Shown here piece by piece: positions 40,684 through 51,626 of a stretch of DNA of 64,000 bases. The notes beneath the pieces are model-generated. The model worked only from the letters and a program-made list of their open reading frames with translations, made no database searches and had not been told where the DNA came from. Source of the stretch: Bradyrhizobium prioriisuperbiae (GTDB taxonomy: Bacteria > Pseudomonadota > Alphaproteobacteria > Rhizobiales > Xanthobacteraceae). The stretch lies in the NCBI RefSeq assembly GCF_032397745.1, contig NZ_CP135921.1, positions 7,118,501-7,182,500 on the forward strand, in the 5' to 3' direction. How positions within the stretch are numbered: the first letter of the stretch is position 1; every line of letters begins with the position of its first letter. The translations under genes were made by a program, and so were the position numbers.

Positions 40684-41439
40684 TTAGGGACAGGCCGTTG
40701 CGATCGCAAGGAAATCAGCGGCTTTGAGGCTGGCGCCCCCGACCAGGGCCCCGCCGACCTCGGGCACGGCCATCAGTTCCGCCGCATTTGAGGGCTTGAC
40801 CGAGCCGCCATAGAGGATGCGCACCCCCGCCCCGGCCTTGTTCAGCCGCTCGGTTAGCTTGCTACGGATAAAACCATGAACCTCCTCGACATCCTTGGTT
40901 GTCGGGGTCCGGCCGGTGCCGATCGCCCAGACCGGTTCGTAGGCGATTACAAGATTCGCCGTGGTCGCGCCGTCCGGGATCGAGCCCGCCAGCTGGCCCC
41001 CGACCACCTCAAGGGTCTTGCCGGCGTCGCGCTGCTCCTGGGTCTCACCGACACAGATGATCGCCAGCAGCCCGGCCCGCCAGGCGGCCTGCGCCTTGGC
41101 GTTGACCACGGCATCGGTCTCGCCGTGGTCGCTGCGGCGCTCCGAATGGCCGACAATGACCGCAACCGCGCCTGAATCCGCGAGCATTTCCGCCGAAATA
41201 TCGCCTGTATGGGCTCCGGAGGCGGCCGGATGGCAGTCCTGGCCGCCCAGGGTCACTTTCGACCCCATCACGATGCCGGCGGCCCGCGACAGCAGCGTGG
41301 CCGGCGGGCAGATCATCAGGTCGACCTTGCGCGCCAGGCTGTCGCCCCCCTGCGCAATGGCAGCCAGTTCAATGGCCGAGGACTTCAGTCCGTTCATTTT
41401 CCAGTTTCCCGCGATCAGCGGACGCACGGCAGCGGTCAT
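40684..41439 (-). CDS. tpiA: Triosephosphate isomerase
   Basis: The 251-residue (beta/alpha)8 enzyme shows the start [13 protein letters not shown] with the active-site Asn and Lys, [14 protein letters not shown] with the catalytic His, and [17 protein letters not shown] with the catalytic Glu. The C-terminal phosphate-binding [13 protein letters not shown] is also present. It interconverts DHAP and glyceraldehyde-3-phosphate. It is divergent from ppiD, with 193 bases of promoter region between. Confidence 0.97.
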   Translation of the reverse strand: MTAAVRPLIAGNWKMNGLKSSAIELAAIAQGGDSLARKVDLMICPPATLLSRAAGIVMGSKVTLGGQDCHPAASGAHTGDISAEMLADSGAVAVIVGHSERRSDHGETDAVVNAKAQAAWRAGLLAIICVGETQEQRDAGKTLEVVGGQLAGSIPDGATTANLVIAYEPVWAIGTGRTPTTKDVEEVHGFIRSKLTERLNKAGAGVRILYGGSVKPSNAAELMAVPEVGGALVGGASLKAADFLAIATACP

Positions 41440-41632
41440 TGGTTCTCCCGATCGATTGGCACTTCTGCGCTAGCAGAGGAGATCAGCCGGCGCCAGTTGA
41501 CAAGCACGACCTGCGACACCTGCACCATTTCCGGCCTCGCGCTGAGGTTGCGGGCACCGGGGGGCCACTTTATGATGCAATACAACACGGTGATGCGTAT
41601 AACGCGCCCCGGTTCCCTCTCCTCAACACAAG

Positions 41633-43549
41633 ATGGATTCAATGCTTCGAGGAATGCGCAAGGCCTCATCCAATTGGCTCGGCAAAACCATTATGGCCAC
41701 GGTCATGGGGGTGCTGATCATCAGTTTCGGCGTCTGGGGCATTGCCGACATCTTCAAAGGCTTCGGCCAGTCGACGCTGGTCAAGATCGGCCGAACCGAG
41801 ATCTCGACCGAGCAATTCCGCCAGCTTTATACCGACAAGCTGCAACAGATCGGCCGCCAGTTCGGACGCCCTTTGACCTCGGAGCAGGCCCGCCAATTCG
41901 GCGTTGACCGCCAGTTGCTGCAGCAGACCATCGCCGAAGCCTCGCTCGATGAAGGCGCGCGCCGCATGGGCCTCGGACAGTCGGACGCCGACGTGATCCG
42001 CTCGATCCAGACCGATCCCAACTTCAGGGGCCCCACCGGTACATTCGATCCGTCGCGTTTCGCGCAGCTGATCCGCCAGTTCGGCTACACCGAACAGCGT
42101 TACATCGCCGAACAGCGCCGGGTGGCGCTGCGCCGGCAGATAGCCGGCACCCTGAGCGCGAATCTGGAGCCCGCCAAGATCCAGCTCGATATCCTGAACC
42201 ACTATCAGAACGAGCAGCGCTCGATCGACTATGTCCGGCTGACCGCGGCGCAGGCCGGCACCATCGAGCAGCCCTCGCCCGAAACGCTCGCGACCTATTT
42301 CGAGGATCGCAAGACGCTGTTCCGGGCGCCGGAATACCGCAAGGTCGGCATCGTCGTCGCGACGCCCGACGAACTCGCGAAGTGGTCCACGATCTCCGAC
42401 GAAGACGCCAAGAAGGCGTACAACGAGCGGCTCGAGAGCCTCTCTACGCCGGAGAAGCGCCAGATCGCCCAGATCGTGTTCCCCAACGCCGACGAAGCCA
42501 AGGCCGCACGCGATCGGATCACCGGCGGCTTGTCGTTCGAGGACCTCGCCAAGGAACGCAATCTCAGCGCCACCGACGTTGATCTCGGGCAGGTGGCCAA
42601 ATCGGCCGTGATCGACAGCGCCATCGCCGACGCCGCATTCGCGCTGGCCACCGGCGAGGTCAGCCAGCCGGTGCAGGGCCGCTTCGGCACAGCCTTGCTC
42701 AAGGTCGGCAAGATCGAGCCCGGCACCACGCCGGCCTATGAACTGGTCGCTCCCAAGCTCAAGCGCGATATCGCCACCGAACGCGCGCGGGCTTCGATCA
42801 GCGATCTCTACAACAAGATGGAAGACGAGCGTGGCGGCGGCGCCAATGTGGTGGATGCAGCCCAGAAGGTCGGGCTGAAGGTCGTCACCATCGATGCGGT
42901 GGACCGTTCGGGCCGCGGCCCGAACGGCCAGCCGGTCACCGGATTGCCGCAGGGCTTCGACGTGGTCACAGCGGCGTTCGCCAGCAACGTCAATGTCGAA
43001 AACGATCCGCAGCAGTACAGCGGTGGCTACCTCTGGTACGAAGTGCTCGACGTGATCCCCTCGCGCGAGCGCAATCTCGACGAGGTCAAGGACCAGGTGG
43101 AGACGCGCTGGAAGGACGATCAGGTCAGCACCCGCCTGCGCGACAAGGCGAAAGACCTGCTGGCGAAACTCGAAGGCGGCGCCAAGCTGGCTGACGAGGC
43201 GACAAGCGCCGGGATCAAGGTCGAGACCGCCGCCGCATTCAAGCGCGGCGCGACGGTCGAGAACGTGCCGGCAGCCGTGGTCGAGGCGGTGTTCAAGACC
43301 GCCAAGGACGGCTATGGCCAGGCCCAGGGAAGCGGCACCGAGACCCTTATCTACCGCGTCACCGCCATTACTGTGCCGCCACTCGACACCGCCTCCGAGG
43401 ATAGCAAAAAGTTGAAGGACGCCCTGAAGCAAACGCTTGGCGACGAACGGGTCGGCCAGTACATCTCCAAACTGGAGACGGAGGTCGGCGTCACCATCAA
43501 TCAGGCTGCGTTCGCGATCGCGACCGGCGCCGCCTCTCAAACAAATTAA
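41633..43549 (+). CDS. ppiD: PpiD-like membrane-anchored peptidyl-prolyl isomerase
   Basis: The 638-residue protein has one N-terminal membrane anchor ([20 protein letters not shown]). A SurA_N-like chaperone region follows ([19 protein letters not shown]), then a parvulin domain around residues 245-365 ([30 protein letters not shown]) and a long C-terminal chaperone part. It assists the folding of exported proteins at the periplasmic face. It starts the run ppiD-trpD-trpC-moaC-moeA-lexA and stops five bases before trpD. A second ATG at 41642 is also possible. Confidence 0.9.
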   Translation: MDSMLRGMRKASSNWLGKTIMATVMGVLIISFGVWGIADIFKGFGQSTLVKIGRTEISTEQFRQLYTDKLQQIGRQFGRPLTSEQARQFGVDRQLLQQTIAEASLDEGARRMGLGQSDADVIRSIQTDPNFRGPTGTFDPSRFAQLIRQFGYTEQRYIAEQRRVALRRQIAGTLSANLEPAKIQLDILNHYQNEQRSIDYVRLTAAQAGTIEQPSPETLATYFEDRKTLFRAPEYRKVGIVVATPDELAKWSTISDEDAKKAYNERLESLSTPEKRQIAQIVFPNADEAKAARDRITGGLSFEDLAKERNLSATDVDLGQVAKSAVIDSAIADAAFALATGEVSQPVQGRFGTALLKVGKIEPGTTPAYELVAPKLKRDIATERARASISDLYNKMEDERGGGANVVDAAQKVGLKVVTIDAVDRSGRGPNGQPVTGLPQGFDVVTAAFASNVNVENDPQQYSGGYLWYEVLDVIPSRERNLDEVKDQVETRWKDDQVSTRLRDKAKDLLAKLEGGAKLADEATSAGIKVETAAAFKRGATVENVPAAVVEAVFKTAKDGYGQAQGSGTETLIYRVTAITVPPLDTASEDSKKLKDALKQTLGDERVGQYISKLETEVGVTINQAAFAIATGAASQTN

Positions 43550-43554
43550 CGCTC

Positions 43555-44568
43555 ATGGATGATCTCAAAGCCATCATCGGCAAGGTCGCGACCGGCGCCG
43601 TTCTGTCCCAGGAAGAAGCCGCAACCGCATTCGACCGGATGATGTCCGGCGAGGCCACGCCATCGCAGATGGGCGGCCTTTTGATGGCGCTGCGGGTACG
43701 CGGCGAAACCGTCGACGAAATCACCGGCGCGGTGTCTGCGATGCGCGCCAAGATGCTGACGGTCGAGGCGCCCTCGGACGCCGTCGACGTGGTCGGCACC
43801 GGCGGCGACGGGTCCGGCTCGGTCAATGTCTCGACCTGCGCCTCCTTCATCGTGGCCGGCGCCGGCGTGCCGGTCGCCAAGCACGGCAACCGCGCGCTGT
43901 CGTCGAAATCCGGCGCGGCCGATTGCCTGGCCGCGCTCGGCGTCAAGATCGACCTGGCGCCGGCCGATGTCAGCCGCTGCATCCGCGAGGCCGGTATCGG
44001 TTTCATGTTCGCGCCGGCGCACCATCCGGCCATGAAGAACGTCGGTCCGACCCGGGTTGAACTGGCGACGCGCACGATCTTCAATCTGCTCGGGCCGCTG
44101 TCCAACCCGGCCGGGGTCAAGCGCCAGATGGTCGGGGTGTTTTCCCGGCAGTGGGTGCAGCCGCTGGCGCAGGTACTGAAGAATCTCGGCGCCGAATCCG
44201 CCTGGGTCGTGCACGGCTCCGATGGCCTGGACGAGATCACCCTCACCGGCCCGACCTTCGTCGCAGCGTTGGAAAAAGGCGCTATCCGCACCTTCGACGT
44301 GACGCCCGAAGAGGCCGGCCTCGGCCGGGTCGAGGCCGGCGCGCTGAAAGGGGGCAATGCCGACGACAACGCCAAGGCATTGCAGACGGTGCTTGACGGA
44401 ACGCCCAGTGCGTTCCGCGACGTCGCGCTGCTGAACGCCGCCGCCACGCTGGTCGTTGCCGGCAAGGTCGCCAACCTCAAGGACGGTGTTGTGATCGGCA
44501 GGAAATCGCTCGACAGCGGCGCGGCGGCGAAAAAGCTCGATCACCTCATCGCCGTCTCCAACGCCTGA
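43555..44568 (+). CDS. trpD: Anthranilate phosphoribosyltransferase
   Basis: The 337-residue protein has the PRPP-binding [40 protein letters not shown] and the [18 protein letters not shown] segment [20 protein letters not shown]. It transfers phosphoribosyl to anthranilate in tryptophan synthesis. It begins five bases after ppiD and precedes trpC. There is no trpG between ppiD and trpD; in related organisms a fused trpE-trpG elsewhere can supply it. Confidence 0.97.
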   Translation: MDDLKAIIGKVATGAVLSQEEAATAFDRMMSGEATPSQMGGLLMALRVRGETVDEITGAVSAMRAKMLTVEAPSDAVDVVGTGGDGSGSVNVSTCASFIVAGAGVPVAKHGNRALSSKSGAADCLAALGVKIDLAPADVSRCIREAGIGFMFAPAHHPAMKNVGPTRVELATRTIFNLLGPLSNPAGVKRQMVGVFSRQWVQPLAQVLKNLGAESAWVVHGSDGLDEITLTGPTFVAALEKGAIRTFDVTPEEAGLGRVEAGALKGGNADDNAKALQTVLDGTPSAFRDVALLNAAATLVVAGKVANLKDGVVIGRKSLDSGAAAKKLDHLIAVSNA

Positions 44569-44593
44569 TCCGCAACGCCCGATCGGAACCGTC

Positions 44594-45406
44594 ATGTCCG
44601 ACATCCTCACCAAGATCGAAGCTTACAAGCGCGAGGAGATCGCGGCCGCCAAGCGCGCGCGGCCGCTCGCCGAGGTGGAAGCCGCGGCGAAAGCCGCCTC
44701 CCCGCCGCGCGGTTTCGCCAACGCCATCCGCGCCAGGCTCGCGCGCGGCGACTATGCGCTGATCGCCGAGGTCAAGAAGGCCTCGCCGTCAAAAGGACTG
44801 ATCCGCGCCGACTTCGATCCGCCGGTGCTGGCCAAGGCCTATGAAGCCGGCGGCGCCGCCTGTCTTTCGGTTCTCACCGATACGCCTTCGTTCCAGGGCC
44901 ATCTGGATTTCATGGTGGCCGCACGGGCCGCAACCGCGCTGCCGGTGCTGCGCAAGGACTTCATGTACGACCCCTACCAGGTGGTTGAGGCGCGCGCCCA
45001 TGGCGCGGACTGCATTCTGGTCATCCTGGCGGCGCTCGACGATGCCGCGGCGAAGGACATCGAGGACAGCGCCCTCGGACTCGGCATGGACGTGCTGCTC
45101 GAGGTGCACAATCGCGAAGAACTGGACCGCGCGTTGAAGCTTCGTTCGCCGCTGCTCGGCGTCAATAACCGCAACCTGCGCACCTTCGAGACCACCCTCG
45201 CCACCAGCGAACAACTTGCGCCGCTGATCCCCGGGGATCGCATCATGGTCGGCGAGAGCGGCATCTTCACCCCTGCGGATCTGGCGCGGCTGGCGCGGGT
45301 GGGCATGTCGACATTCCTGGTCGGCGAGAGCCTGATGCGGCAGGCCGACGTGACGGCGGCGACTCGAACGCTGCTGGCGCGCGAGCCTGCGGCCGCGGCG
45401 CATTGA
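44594..45406 (+). CDS. trpC: Indole-3-glycerol-phosphate synthase
   Basis: The 270-residue TIM-barrel enzyme has the motif [20 protein letters not shown] with catalytic Glu and Lys, [20 protein letters not shown] with the second catalytic Lys, and [18 protein letters not shown]. It closes the indole ring. It stands alone, not fused to trpF. It follows trpD by 25 bases and precedes moaC by nine. Confidence 0.97.
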   Translation: MSDILTKIEAYKREEIAAAKRARPLAEVEAAAKAASPPRGFANAIRARLARGDYALIAEVKKASPSKGLIRADFDPPVLAKAYEAGGAACLSVLTDTPSFQGHLDFMVAARAATALPVLRKDFMYDPYQVVEARAHGADCILVILAALDDAAAKDIEDSALGLGMDVLLEVHNREELDRALKLRSPLLGVNNRNLRTFETTLATSEQLAPLIPGDRIMVGESGIFTPADLARLARVGMSTFLVGESLMRQADVTAATRTLLAREPAAAAH

Positions 45407-45415
45407 CCACCTGAC

Positions 45416-45979
45416 ATGGCCAAATCGAGCAAGTCATTCAAGCAGACCGCCCTCACCCACATCGACGCCAAAGGTGAGGCGCGCATGGTCGACGTCTCGG
45501 CCAAGCCCGCGACCGAGCGTCTGGCGGTGGCCGAGGGACATGTGATCGTCTCCAAGGCGACACTCGATCTGATCGTGTCAGGCAATGCGGCGAAGGGCGA
45601 TGTGCTGGGCACCGCGCGGATCGCCGGCATCATGGCGGCGAAACGGACATCCGAACTGATTCCGTTGTGCCATCCGCTGGCGCTGTCGAAAGTCACGATC
45701 GATATCGCGCCCGACAAGAAGCTGCCGGGATGCCGCGTCACCGCTACCGTCAAGGTGACCGGCCCGACCGGTGTCGAGATGGAAGCGCTGACGGCGGTTT
45801 CGGTTGCCTGCCTGACGATCTATGACATGATCAAGGCGGTGGAGCGCGGTGCGCGGATCGAGGCCATCCGCCTGATTGAAAAGAAGGGCGGCAAATCCGG
45901 GCACTTCATCATGACGGATGATGACACATCCCGTGATTCACGCACCGGCAAAGCGCGCACAAGAACGAAACAAGACTGA
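45416..45979 (+). CDS. moaC: Cyclic pyranopterin monophosphate synthase
   Basis: The 187-residue protein has [39 protein letters not shown] (conserved His), [20 protein letters not shown] and the catalytic Lys in KKGGKSGHF. It acts with MoaA to form cyclic pyranopterin for molybdenum cofactor. The last 20 residues ([14 protein letters not shown]) form a charged tail. It lies between trpC and moeA with short gaps. Confidence 0.96.
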   Translation: MAKSSKSFKQTALTHIDAKGEARMVDVSAKPATERLAVAEGHVIVSKATLDLIVSGNAAKGDVLGTARIAGIMAAKRTSELIPLCHPLALSKVTIDIAPDKKLPGCRVTATVKVTGPTGVEMEALTAVSVACLTIYDMIKAVERGARIEAIRLIEKKGGKSGHFIMTDDDTSRDSRTGKARTRTKQD

Positions 45980-45991
45980 CGGGAGTTTCCG

Positions 45992-47203
45992 ATGGCGCTG
46001 ATGCCGGTTGCTGATGCGCTCGCCGCGGTGGTGTCCGGCGTGGACCCGCTGCCGGAAGAATCTGTCACGCTCGAACAAGGCTACCATCGCGTTCTGGCGC
46101 GCGACGTCGCGGCGCGGCGGACCCAGCCGCCGAATCCGATGTCGGCGATGGACGGCTACGCGGTGCGCGCGGCTGACGTCGCCACAGTTCCCGCGCGCCT
46201 CACCGTCACCGGCGAAATCGCCGCGGGCCGTCCCTTCACCGGCACGCTGCAGCAGGGCAATGCCATCCGCATCTTCACCGGCGGCGTCATTCCCGACGGC
46301 GCGGACGCGGTGGTGATACAGGAAGACACCGATCGGGACGGCGACATCGTCATTGTCAACGAGCGCGCGGTTGCGGCACGCCACATCCGCCCCGCCGGTG
46401 TCGATTTCCGCGAAGGCGACGTGCTGCTGCACCGTGGGGCGCGCCTGACCGACCGCGCGCTGTCGCTGGCCGCTTCGATGAATCATACGACGCTGCCGGT
46501 GCGGCAGCGTCCCAAGGTGGCGATTCTCGCGACCGGCGACGAACTGGTCGCGGCCGGCGGCGCGCCTGGTCCCGGACAGATCATCTCGTCCAACGCCTAT
46601 GCGCTGCAGGCGCTGGCGCGCGCGGAAGGCGCCGAAGCGATCGATCTCGGCACCGTCGGCGACACGCTCGAGGCCACAACAGCTGCGGTCCGGCGCGCGC
46701 GCGACAGCGGCGCGGATATCCTGGTGACCACCGGCGGTGCCTCGGTCGGCGATCATGACCTGGTCAAGTCCGCGCTCGATGCGGAAGGCGTCGAGATGGC
46801 GTTCTGGAAGATCGCGCTGCGCCCCGGCAAGCCGATGATGCACGGGCGGCTCGGATCGATGCGCATCCTCGGGCTACCCGGTAATCCAGTGTCCTCCTAT
46901 GTCTGCGGCTTCCTGTTCATGGCGCCGCTGATCCGGGCCCTCTCCGGCCGCAGCGATATTCATCCGCCGCTGGAGGCGGCCCTGCTCGGCGGCCCGCTGC
47001 CGGAAAACGATCAGCGGCAGGATTACCTGCGCGCGCGTCTCGAGCTGCGCTCCGACGGTCTGCCGATCGCGACCGCGGTGAGCAAGCAGGACAGCTCGCT
47101 GCTCGGGAATCTCTCCGCCGCGCAGGCGCTGATCGTGCGGCCCCCATTCGCTGCAGCGGCAGCCGCGGGGTCATCGTGCTTCATCCTTAAGCTTCCCCTC
47201 TAG
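45992..47203 (+). CDS. moeA: Molybdopterin molybdenumtransferase
   Basis: The 403-residue protein inserts molybdenum into adenylylated molybdopterin. It shows PPNPMSAMDGYAVRAADV, IRIFTGGVIPDGADAVVIQE, VAILATGDELV, ILVTTGGASVGDHDLVK and ILGLPGNPVSSYVCGFLF. A good GGGAG precedes the ATG. It follows moaC by 12 bases; lexA follows after 189 bases that contain the SOS boxes. Confidence 0.96.
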   Translation: MALMPVADALAAVVSGVDPLPEESVTLEQGYHRVLARDVAARRTQPPNPMSAMDGYAVRAADVATVPARLTVTGEIAAGRPFTGTLQQGNAIRIFTGGVIPDGADAVVIQEDTDRDGDIVIVNERAVAARHIRPAGVDFREGDVLLHRGARLTDRALSLAASMNHTTLPVRQRPKVAILATGDELVAAGGAPGPGQIISSNAYALQALARAEGAEAIDLGTVGDTLEATTAAVRRARDSGADILVTTGGASVGDHDLVKSALDAEGVEMAFWKIALRPGKPMMHGRLGSMRILGLPGNPVSSYVCGFLFMAPLIRALSGRSDIHPPLEAALLGGPLPENDQRQDYLRARLELRSDGLPIATAVSKQDSSLLGNLSAAQALIVRPPFAAAAAAGSSCFILKLPL

Positions 47204-47242
47204 GCATTCTCCGATTTGTTGACCGTAAATTAAGAGGTTGCG

Positions 47243-47257
47243 GAACACATATGGAAC
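47243..47257. promoter_or_regulatory. LexA-binding SOS box upstream of lexA
   Basis: GAAC-ACATATG-GAAC is the reverse complement of the alphaproteobacterial SOS box GTTC-N7-GTTC. A second, imperfect one (GTTC-ATGATTT-GTTT) lies at 47269-47283 on the opposite strand. They stand about 110-150 bases before the lexA ATG at 47393, the expected autoregulatory arrangement. Confidence 0.8.
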
Positions 47258-47392
47258 ATATAGTGTCCGTTCATGATTTGTTTCGAACGAGTCCCTGTTA
47301 AGCGCTTCGGCTCGATCGACTGAACTCAACTTGACAGACTCAACTGACAGACCTGCGGCTGTGACAGCGCCGTATTTTGGGGGAATGGTAAG

Positions 47393-48091
47393 ATGCTCAC
47401 GCGCAAGCAATACGAACTTCTCCGCTTCATCAATGAGCGGCTGAAGGAAGCCGGAGTGCCCCCCTCGTTCGACGAGATGAAGGACGCGCTCGACCTGCGC
47501 TCCAAATCCGGCATTCATCGCCTGATCACCGCTCTGGAAGAGCGCGGCTTCATTCGCCGCCTGCCCAACCGGGCGCGCGCGATCGAAGTCATCAAGATGC
47601 CCGAGCAAGCCGCCAACAACGGCGGCGGACGCCGGGGTTTCACCCCCAGCGTCATCGAGGGCAATCTTGGCCGGGTGGTTCGCTCCACCTCGGAAGATGA
47701 AGGCGGACGTCCGGTCGCCATTCCGGTGATGGGCCGCATCGCGGCCGGTACGCCGATCGAGGCGCTGCAGACCCGCAGCCACACCATCAACGTACCACCT
47801 GAGATGCTCGCCTCGGGCGAACACTATGCGCTGGAGGTCCGCGGTGATTCGATGGTCGAGGCCGGCATTCTCGACGGCGACATGGCGCTGATCCAACGCA
47901 CCGAAGGCGCCGACACCGGCGACATCGTGGTCGCCCTGATCGACGAGGAAGAAGCCACCCTGAAACGCTTCCGCCGCCGCGGCGCCTCGATCGCCCTGGA
48001 GCCGGCGAACGCCGCCTATGAGGTGCGGATCCTGCCGCCCAACCGCGTGCGCATCCAGGGCAAGCTGGTCAGCATCTTCCGGCGTTACTGA
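47393..48091 (+). CDS. lexA: SOS regulator LexA
   Basis: The 232-residue protein has a winged helix ([20 protein letters not shown]) at about residues 25-65. A Gly/Arg-rich linker follows, then the self-cleavage site [13 protein letters not shown] (Ala-Gly bond) and the protease dyad, with Ser in [15 protein letters not shown] and Lys in [11 protein letters not shown] good GGGGGA precedes the ATG. Two GTTC-type SOS boxes upstream support autoregulation. A strong terminator follows. The final 97 bases of the gene region are duplicated at 48955-49051. Confidence 0.97.
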   Translation: MLTRKQYELLRFINERLKEAGVPPSFDEMKDALDLRSKSGIHRLITALEERGFIRRLPNRARAIEVIKMPEQAANNGGGRRGFTPSVIEGNLGRVVRSTSEDEGGRPVAIPVMGRIAAGTPIEALQTRSHTINVPPEMLASGEHYALEVRGDSMVEAGILDGDMALIQRTEGADTGDIVVALIDEEEATLKRFRRRGASIALEPANAAYEVRILPPNRVRIQGKLVSIFRRY

Positions 48092-48119
48092 AGCGTCTCA
48101 AGTTATCCGGCCCACAATC

Positions 48120-48152
48120 GCCCGGCGGAATGACATCCGCCGGGCATTTTTT
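48120..48152 (+). terminator. Rho-independent terminator of lexA
   Basis: A perfect 10-bp stem GCCCGGCGGA / TCCGCCGGGC (48120-48129 and 48136-48145) with a six-base loop is followed by ATTTTTT. It lies 28 bases beyond the lexA stop. Confidence 0.9.
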
Positions 48153-48367
48153 GCGCGTGTGCATAGCCGACCGACGGCAGCAAGCCCGCAGCGCCTGTCC
48201 CGTCCATCATTAACGATACCGCGCGCAACACCCCCGGGTTCAAAGAATCAAACAATGGTTGATTCACCGTCGGGCCCTAGAATCCACCGGGTCGCGCCAC
48301 TACGACGATTTGATCGATCCGGAGAGCTGCTGCAGATCGTGGCTCTCGCTTGCGAGGGACCTGCCAA

Positions 48368-48928
48368 ATGTTTCGCATTCTCTCCTCGGTTCGGGAAGAT
48401 GATGCGCCATTCTTGTTGATGTGCACAACGCTCGTCATCCTGTTCGGGATTGTAAGTATCGCCTGCGGCACCGCATACATCAGACAAATCAACGCACAAA
48501 AGATCGTCGCCGAAACGTCGCCGTCCCCTGCAACCATCATCTCCGCTGTTCCAATGAAGAGGAAGTACAGACCGCTTTATCCCAAATGGACCGAGGCGGT
48601 GATCAGGTTCGAGCGGCGCACGACGACAGGCATGGTTGCTTGCGAAGCGGTTCGGCTCAACTTCAATTCGTGGTCAACCGAATACCGTCCGGGAAAACTC
48701 TTCCAAGTTTATCCACGAAAAACGACGTGCGAAAATCCGATCTATGCCCCCGATATCCACGATCCTGCCAGGATCGGGTGGCTGGTTCTGATCACAACGA
48801 CAATAACCGTACTTTTCGCCGGACTGATTGCCTACGGACTTTACAGGACGCGACAGCGCGAGATCGCGCTTGCAGCGACGCTCGCGATGCATTTCGATCG
48901 TCAGACTGACGACCGATTTCAGACGTGA
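48368..48928 (+). CDS. Two-helix membrane protein, possibly DUF3592-like
   Basis: The ATG at 48368 (GAGGGA upstream) gives 186 residues. A first membrane helix ([20 protein letters not shown]) and a second near the C-terminus ([20 protein letters not shown]) enclose a periplasmic domain of about 95 residues with three cysteines (VACEAV, TTCENP and one in the first helix). The layout, with [18 protein letters not shown] before the second helix, resembles DUF3592 proteins, but this is tentative. Base composition is lower in GC than lexA and comEC. It sits between lexA and a copy of the lexA 3' end. Confidence 0.65.
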   Translation: MFRILSSVREDDAPFLLMCTTLVILFGIVSIACGTAYIRQINAQKIVAETSPSPATIISAVPMKRKYRPLYPKWTEAVIRFERRTTTGMVACEAVRLNFNSWSTEYRPGKLFQVYPRKTTCENPIYAPDIHDPARIGWLVLITTTITVLFAGLIAYGLYRTRQREIALAATLAMHFDRQTDDRFQT

Positions 48929-48954
48929 CGTCGACCGGAACCTCGACCGCATTC

Positions 48955-49051
48955 GAGCCCTCGAACGCCGCCTATGAGGTACGGATCCCGCCGCCCAACC
49001 GCGTGCGCATCCAAGGCAAGCAGGTCAGCATCTTCCGGCGTTACTGAAGCG
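48955..49051 (+). pseudogene. Duplicate of the lexA 3' end
   Basis: These 97 bases match 47999-48095, the last 30 or so codons of lexA plus stop and five bases, at about 91 positions with no gaps. In the lexA frame they encode [20 protein letters not shown], then [10 protein letters not shown] and a stop. No start codon or other part of lexA precedes them; the preceding bases read as a short TSTGTSTAF stretch. A terminator similar to that of lexA follows at 49070. The gene at 48368 lies between the two copies. Confidence 0.85.
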
Positions 49052-49069
49052 AATTTTGAACCGAGAAAA

Positions 49070-49100
49070 AGCCGGCGGGCATTACGCCGCCGGCTTTGTT
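49070..49100 (+). terminator. Terminator behind the duplicated lexA end
   Basis: A perfect 9-bp stem AGCCGGCGG / CCGCCGGCT (49070-49078 and 49087-49095) with an eight-base loop is followed by TTGTT. Its place and shape parallel the lexA terminator at 48120, suggesting that it was part of the duplicated segment and has since diverged. Confidence 0.75.
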
Positions 49101-49273
49101 CCTGCGGCTGCCGGCCCGGCACTGTCCGGTTCCGCCGCGTATGGGCCGATGCTGGGCTCGGATGGTTAATCCAAGATTAATCCTCAACAGCAATCCCTTG
49201 CGATTTATTGGACGCCTCTTGCGCGCGTTCGGTTCAAGGTTGCCAGTGGCTCGTCGTCGCTCCCGATATCGCG

Positions 49274-51540
49274 CTAATCGTCAGACAGGCGATCGCTCTC
49301 GGCGGGTGTCACGTCCACCGGACGATCGCCGGTGCGATTGGGTGCGCTTGCCGCCTGCCCCTCCTCAATCGGCACAGCCGGCGCCCAGGGACGGTCGCGG
49401 CCTGCCGGCTTTTGCGCCTCGGCGATGAAGGTGCCGTCCCTGCGGCGCAGCGCCTGGGAGCCAGACCGGCGCAACCGCGCCTGATCGACCACGTACGCCG
49501 CGCAATCGGCAGGCGGCTGCCCGTGGGAGACGAGAAGCGCTGCTCTCGCGCAATCATCGGCGAACGCATCCGGCCTGATCGACAAGGCCACCAGAGACCC
49601 ATCACGCATCTCGACCACGCAGCCGGCGCCGTCGCATGACACGCCTTCCATCAGGGACGGATCAGTCGCGATGCGTGCATCCGCATCCGCCGCGAGCCAC
49701 TCCTTGACCAGGAAAGCATCCTTGCCGATGCGCATCAGATGCAGCCGTCCGTCCTTGCCACGCACGCCGATGTTCTGCCCGTCCGACGAGATCAGAATGT
49801 CTGGCTGCGGCGTGGCCAACGCCCACAGCGCCGCGACAGCGATCACGGCTAGACCCACGAAACGCAGCGGCGTCCGTAGCAGCCCCAGCATGATCATGCC
49901 GACCGTCGCAACCAGCAGTGGCCCGGTGCCGAACGCCGCCATCCGCCCGACCGCGCCCGGCAAAGCCGCGACCCACTGCGCAACCAGGATCATCCAGCCG
50001 ATGCCGACATCCATCAATTGCCAAAACACGCCGTCGAGGCCGAACGGCATCGCGACCAGTCCCAGCAGCCCCGCCGGCATCACCAGCGCTGAGACCACCG
50101 GCATTGCCGCCAGATTGGCCAGCACGCCATAGGGCGTGATGCGATGGAAATGGAACGCCGCATAAGGCGTGGTGGCGAGGCCCGCGATCAGCGACGCCAG
50201 CATCAGCAGCATGAATTCGCGTCCGCCCCACAGCGCGATCCGCGTGGCCGTGGAATTGTCCGACGTTGCAAACAACGCCGGTAAACCGTTCGCCACCAGC
50301 GCGACCAGGCCGAGCGTCGCGGCAAACGACATCTGGAAGCTCGGGTGCACCAGCGCCTGCGGCGCAAGCACGAGCACCGTCATCGCGGCGATCGCCAGTG
50401 TGCGGAAAGTGATGGCGCGCCGGTCCACCATGATCGCGATCAGCACCACGGCCGTCATCAAGAACGAGCGCTGCGTCGCCACCTCGGAGCCCGACAGCAG
50501 GAGATAGAACGCGGCCGCGATCAGGGCCGCGACCGCCGACCATTTCTTGATCGGCGCGGAGACGGTCCACGCCGGCACCAGCGCCAGCAGGCCCCGCATG
50601 GCGAAGAACACGATGCCGGCCACCACCGCCATGTGATAACCGAAGATCGACAGCACGTGTCCCAGGCCCGAGATGAACATGGCGTCGTTCACCGGCGTGG
50701 TAATGGCGTCACGGCGGCAAGGAGTGCGGTGGCGATGGCGCGGGAATCGCCGCTCAGCGCAGTGCGGATACGGGCATCGATGGCGTCGCGCATACCCTGC
50801 AGTGTCGCCGCATAACGCAGCCACAGCCCGCCTCCGCTGGGCGGCGCTTCGGTGGCCTTGATGGCTCCCATCACGAAACCGGAGGCGCCGATGCCCTGGA
50901 AATACAGGTCGCGACCGAAATCGTAGCTGCCCGGCCGCAGCGGTGCGAGCGGCGGCGTCAGCCGTGCCTTCATCTCGACAAAGCTGCCGACGGCGGGCGC
51001 CAAACCCTTCCTGACCGACAGCCGCACCCGCGTCAGCTTCGCCTGCTGGCGCGGGCTATCCATTTCCTCGACGCGCAGCACAAAACGATCGGTGCGCTCG
51101 CGCTCCTCGTGAGTTTCGACAAACCCTTTCAAGGTCACACCGCTGATCGGCCGCGCCAGCACCGGGTGCGCCACCGGCGCGGTTTTCCAGGTCGCCGTTG
51201 CGAACCCCGCGGCCATTGCCGCGACCATGATCGCGATTGGGAAGACGGCACGTCCGCGCAGCAGCACGCAGACGCCGCAGAGGACTGCGGCCACCGTCGC
51301 CGTGACCCAGGCAACCGGCTCGCGGTCGGCGGCGAAATAGACGGCAATGCCGGCGCCGAAGGCGACGGGGACCCATGGCAACAGCCGTCCGGGGCCGGCT
51401 TCGGCGCGGATCCAGTCCCGCACATGGGAGGCCCAGGCCGGCCATGAGGCGCCAAAGCTTGCAGGGACCTGGGCACGCGCCGGCGTGGCCTGCGGCCAGG
51501 TCTCAGCTCTGCTTCGTGTCTGGCCCTTGTGCGGCGCCAC
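49274..51540 (-). pseudogene. comEC: ComEC/Rec2-type DNA-uptake channel, frameshifted
   Basis: Two overlapping frames together make one protein of about 755 residues. The first (51540 to about 50719) has the N-terminal membrane and DUF4131 parts and ends in ALSGDSRAIATALL. The second (from about 50710 to 49274) continues DAITTPVNDAMFISGLGHVL with the Competence membrane domain (FGYHMAVVAGIVFFAMRG) and a C-terminal extracytoplasmic part. At 50711-50718 there are eight bases where nine are expected, so one base seems lost (or two gained). Either the gene is broken or the read has an error. The family forms the channel for transformation DNA. Confidence 0.85.
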
Positions 51541-51626
51541 GGCTCCCCCCGGAGGGAGAATGCTACACCAGCCGCAACCGCGCGCCAGACCGAAGCTTTA
51601 CGAGCTCAAAGCCAAAGTGCGGCGGG

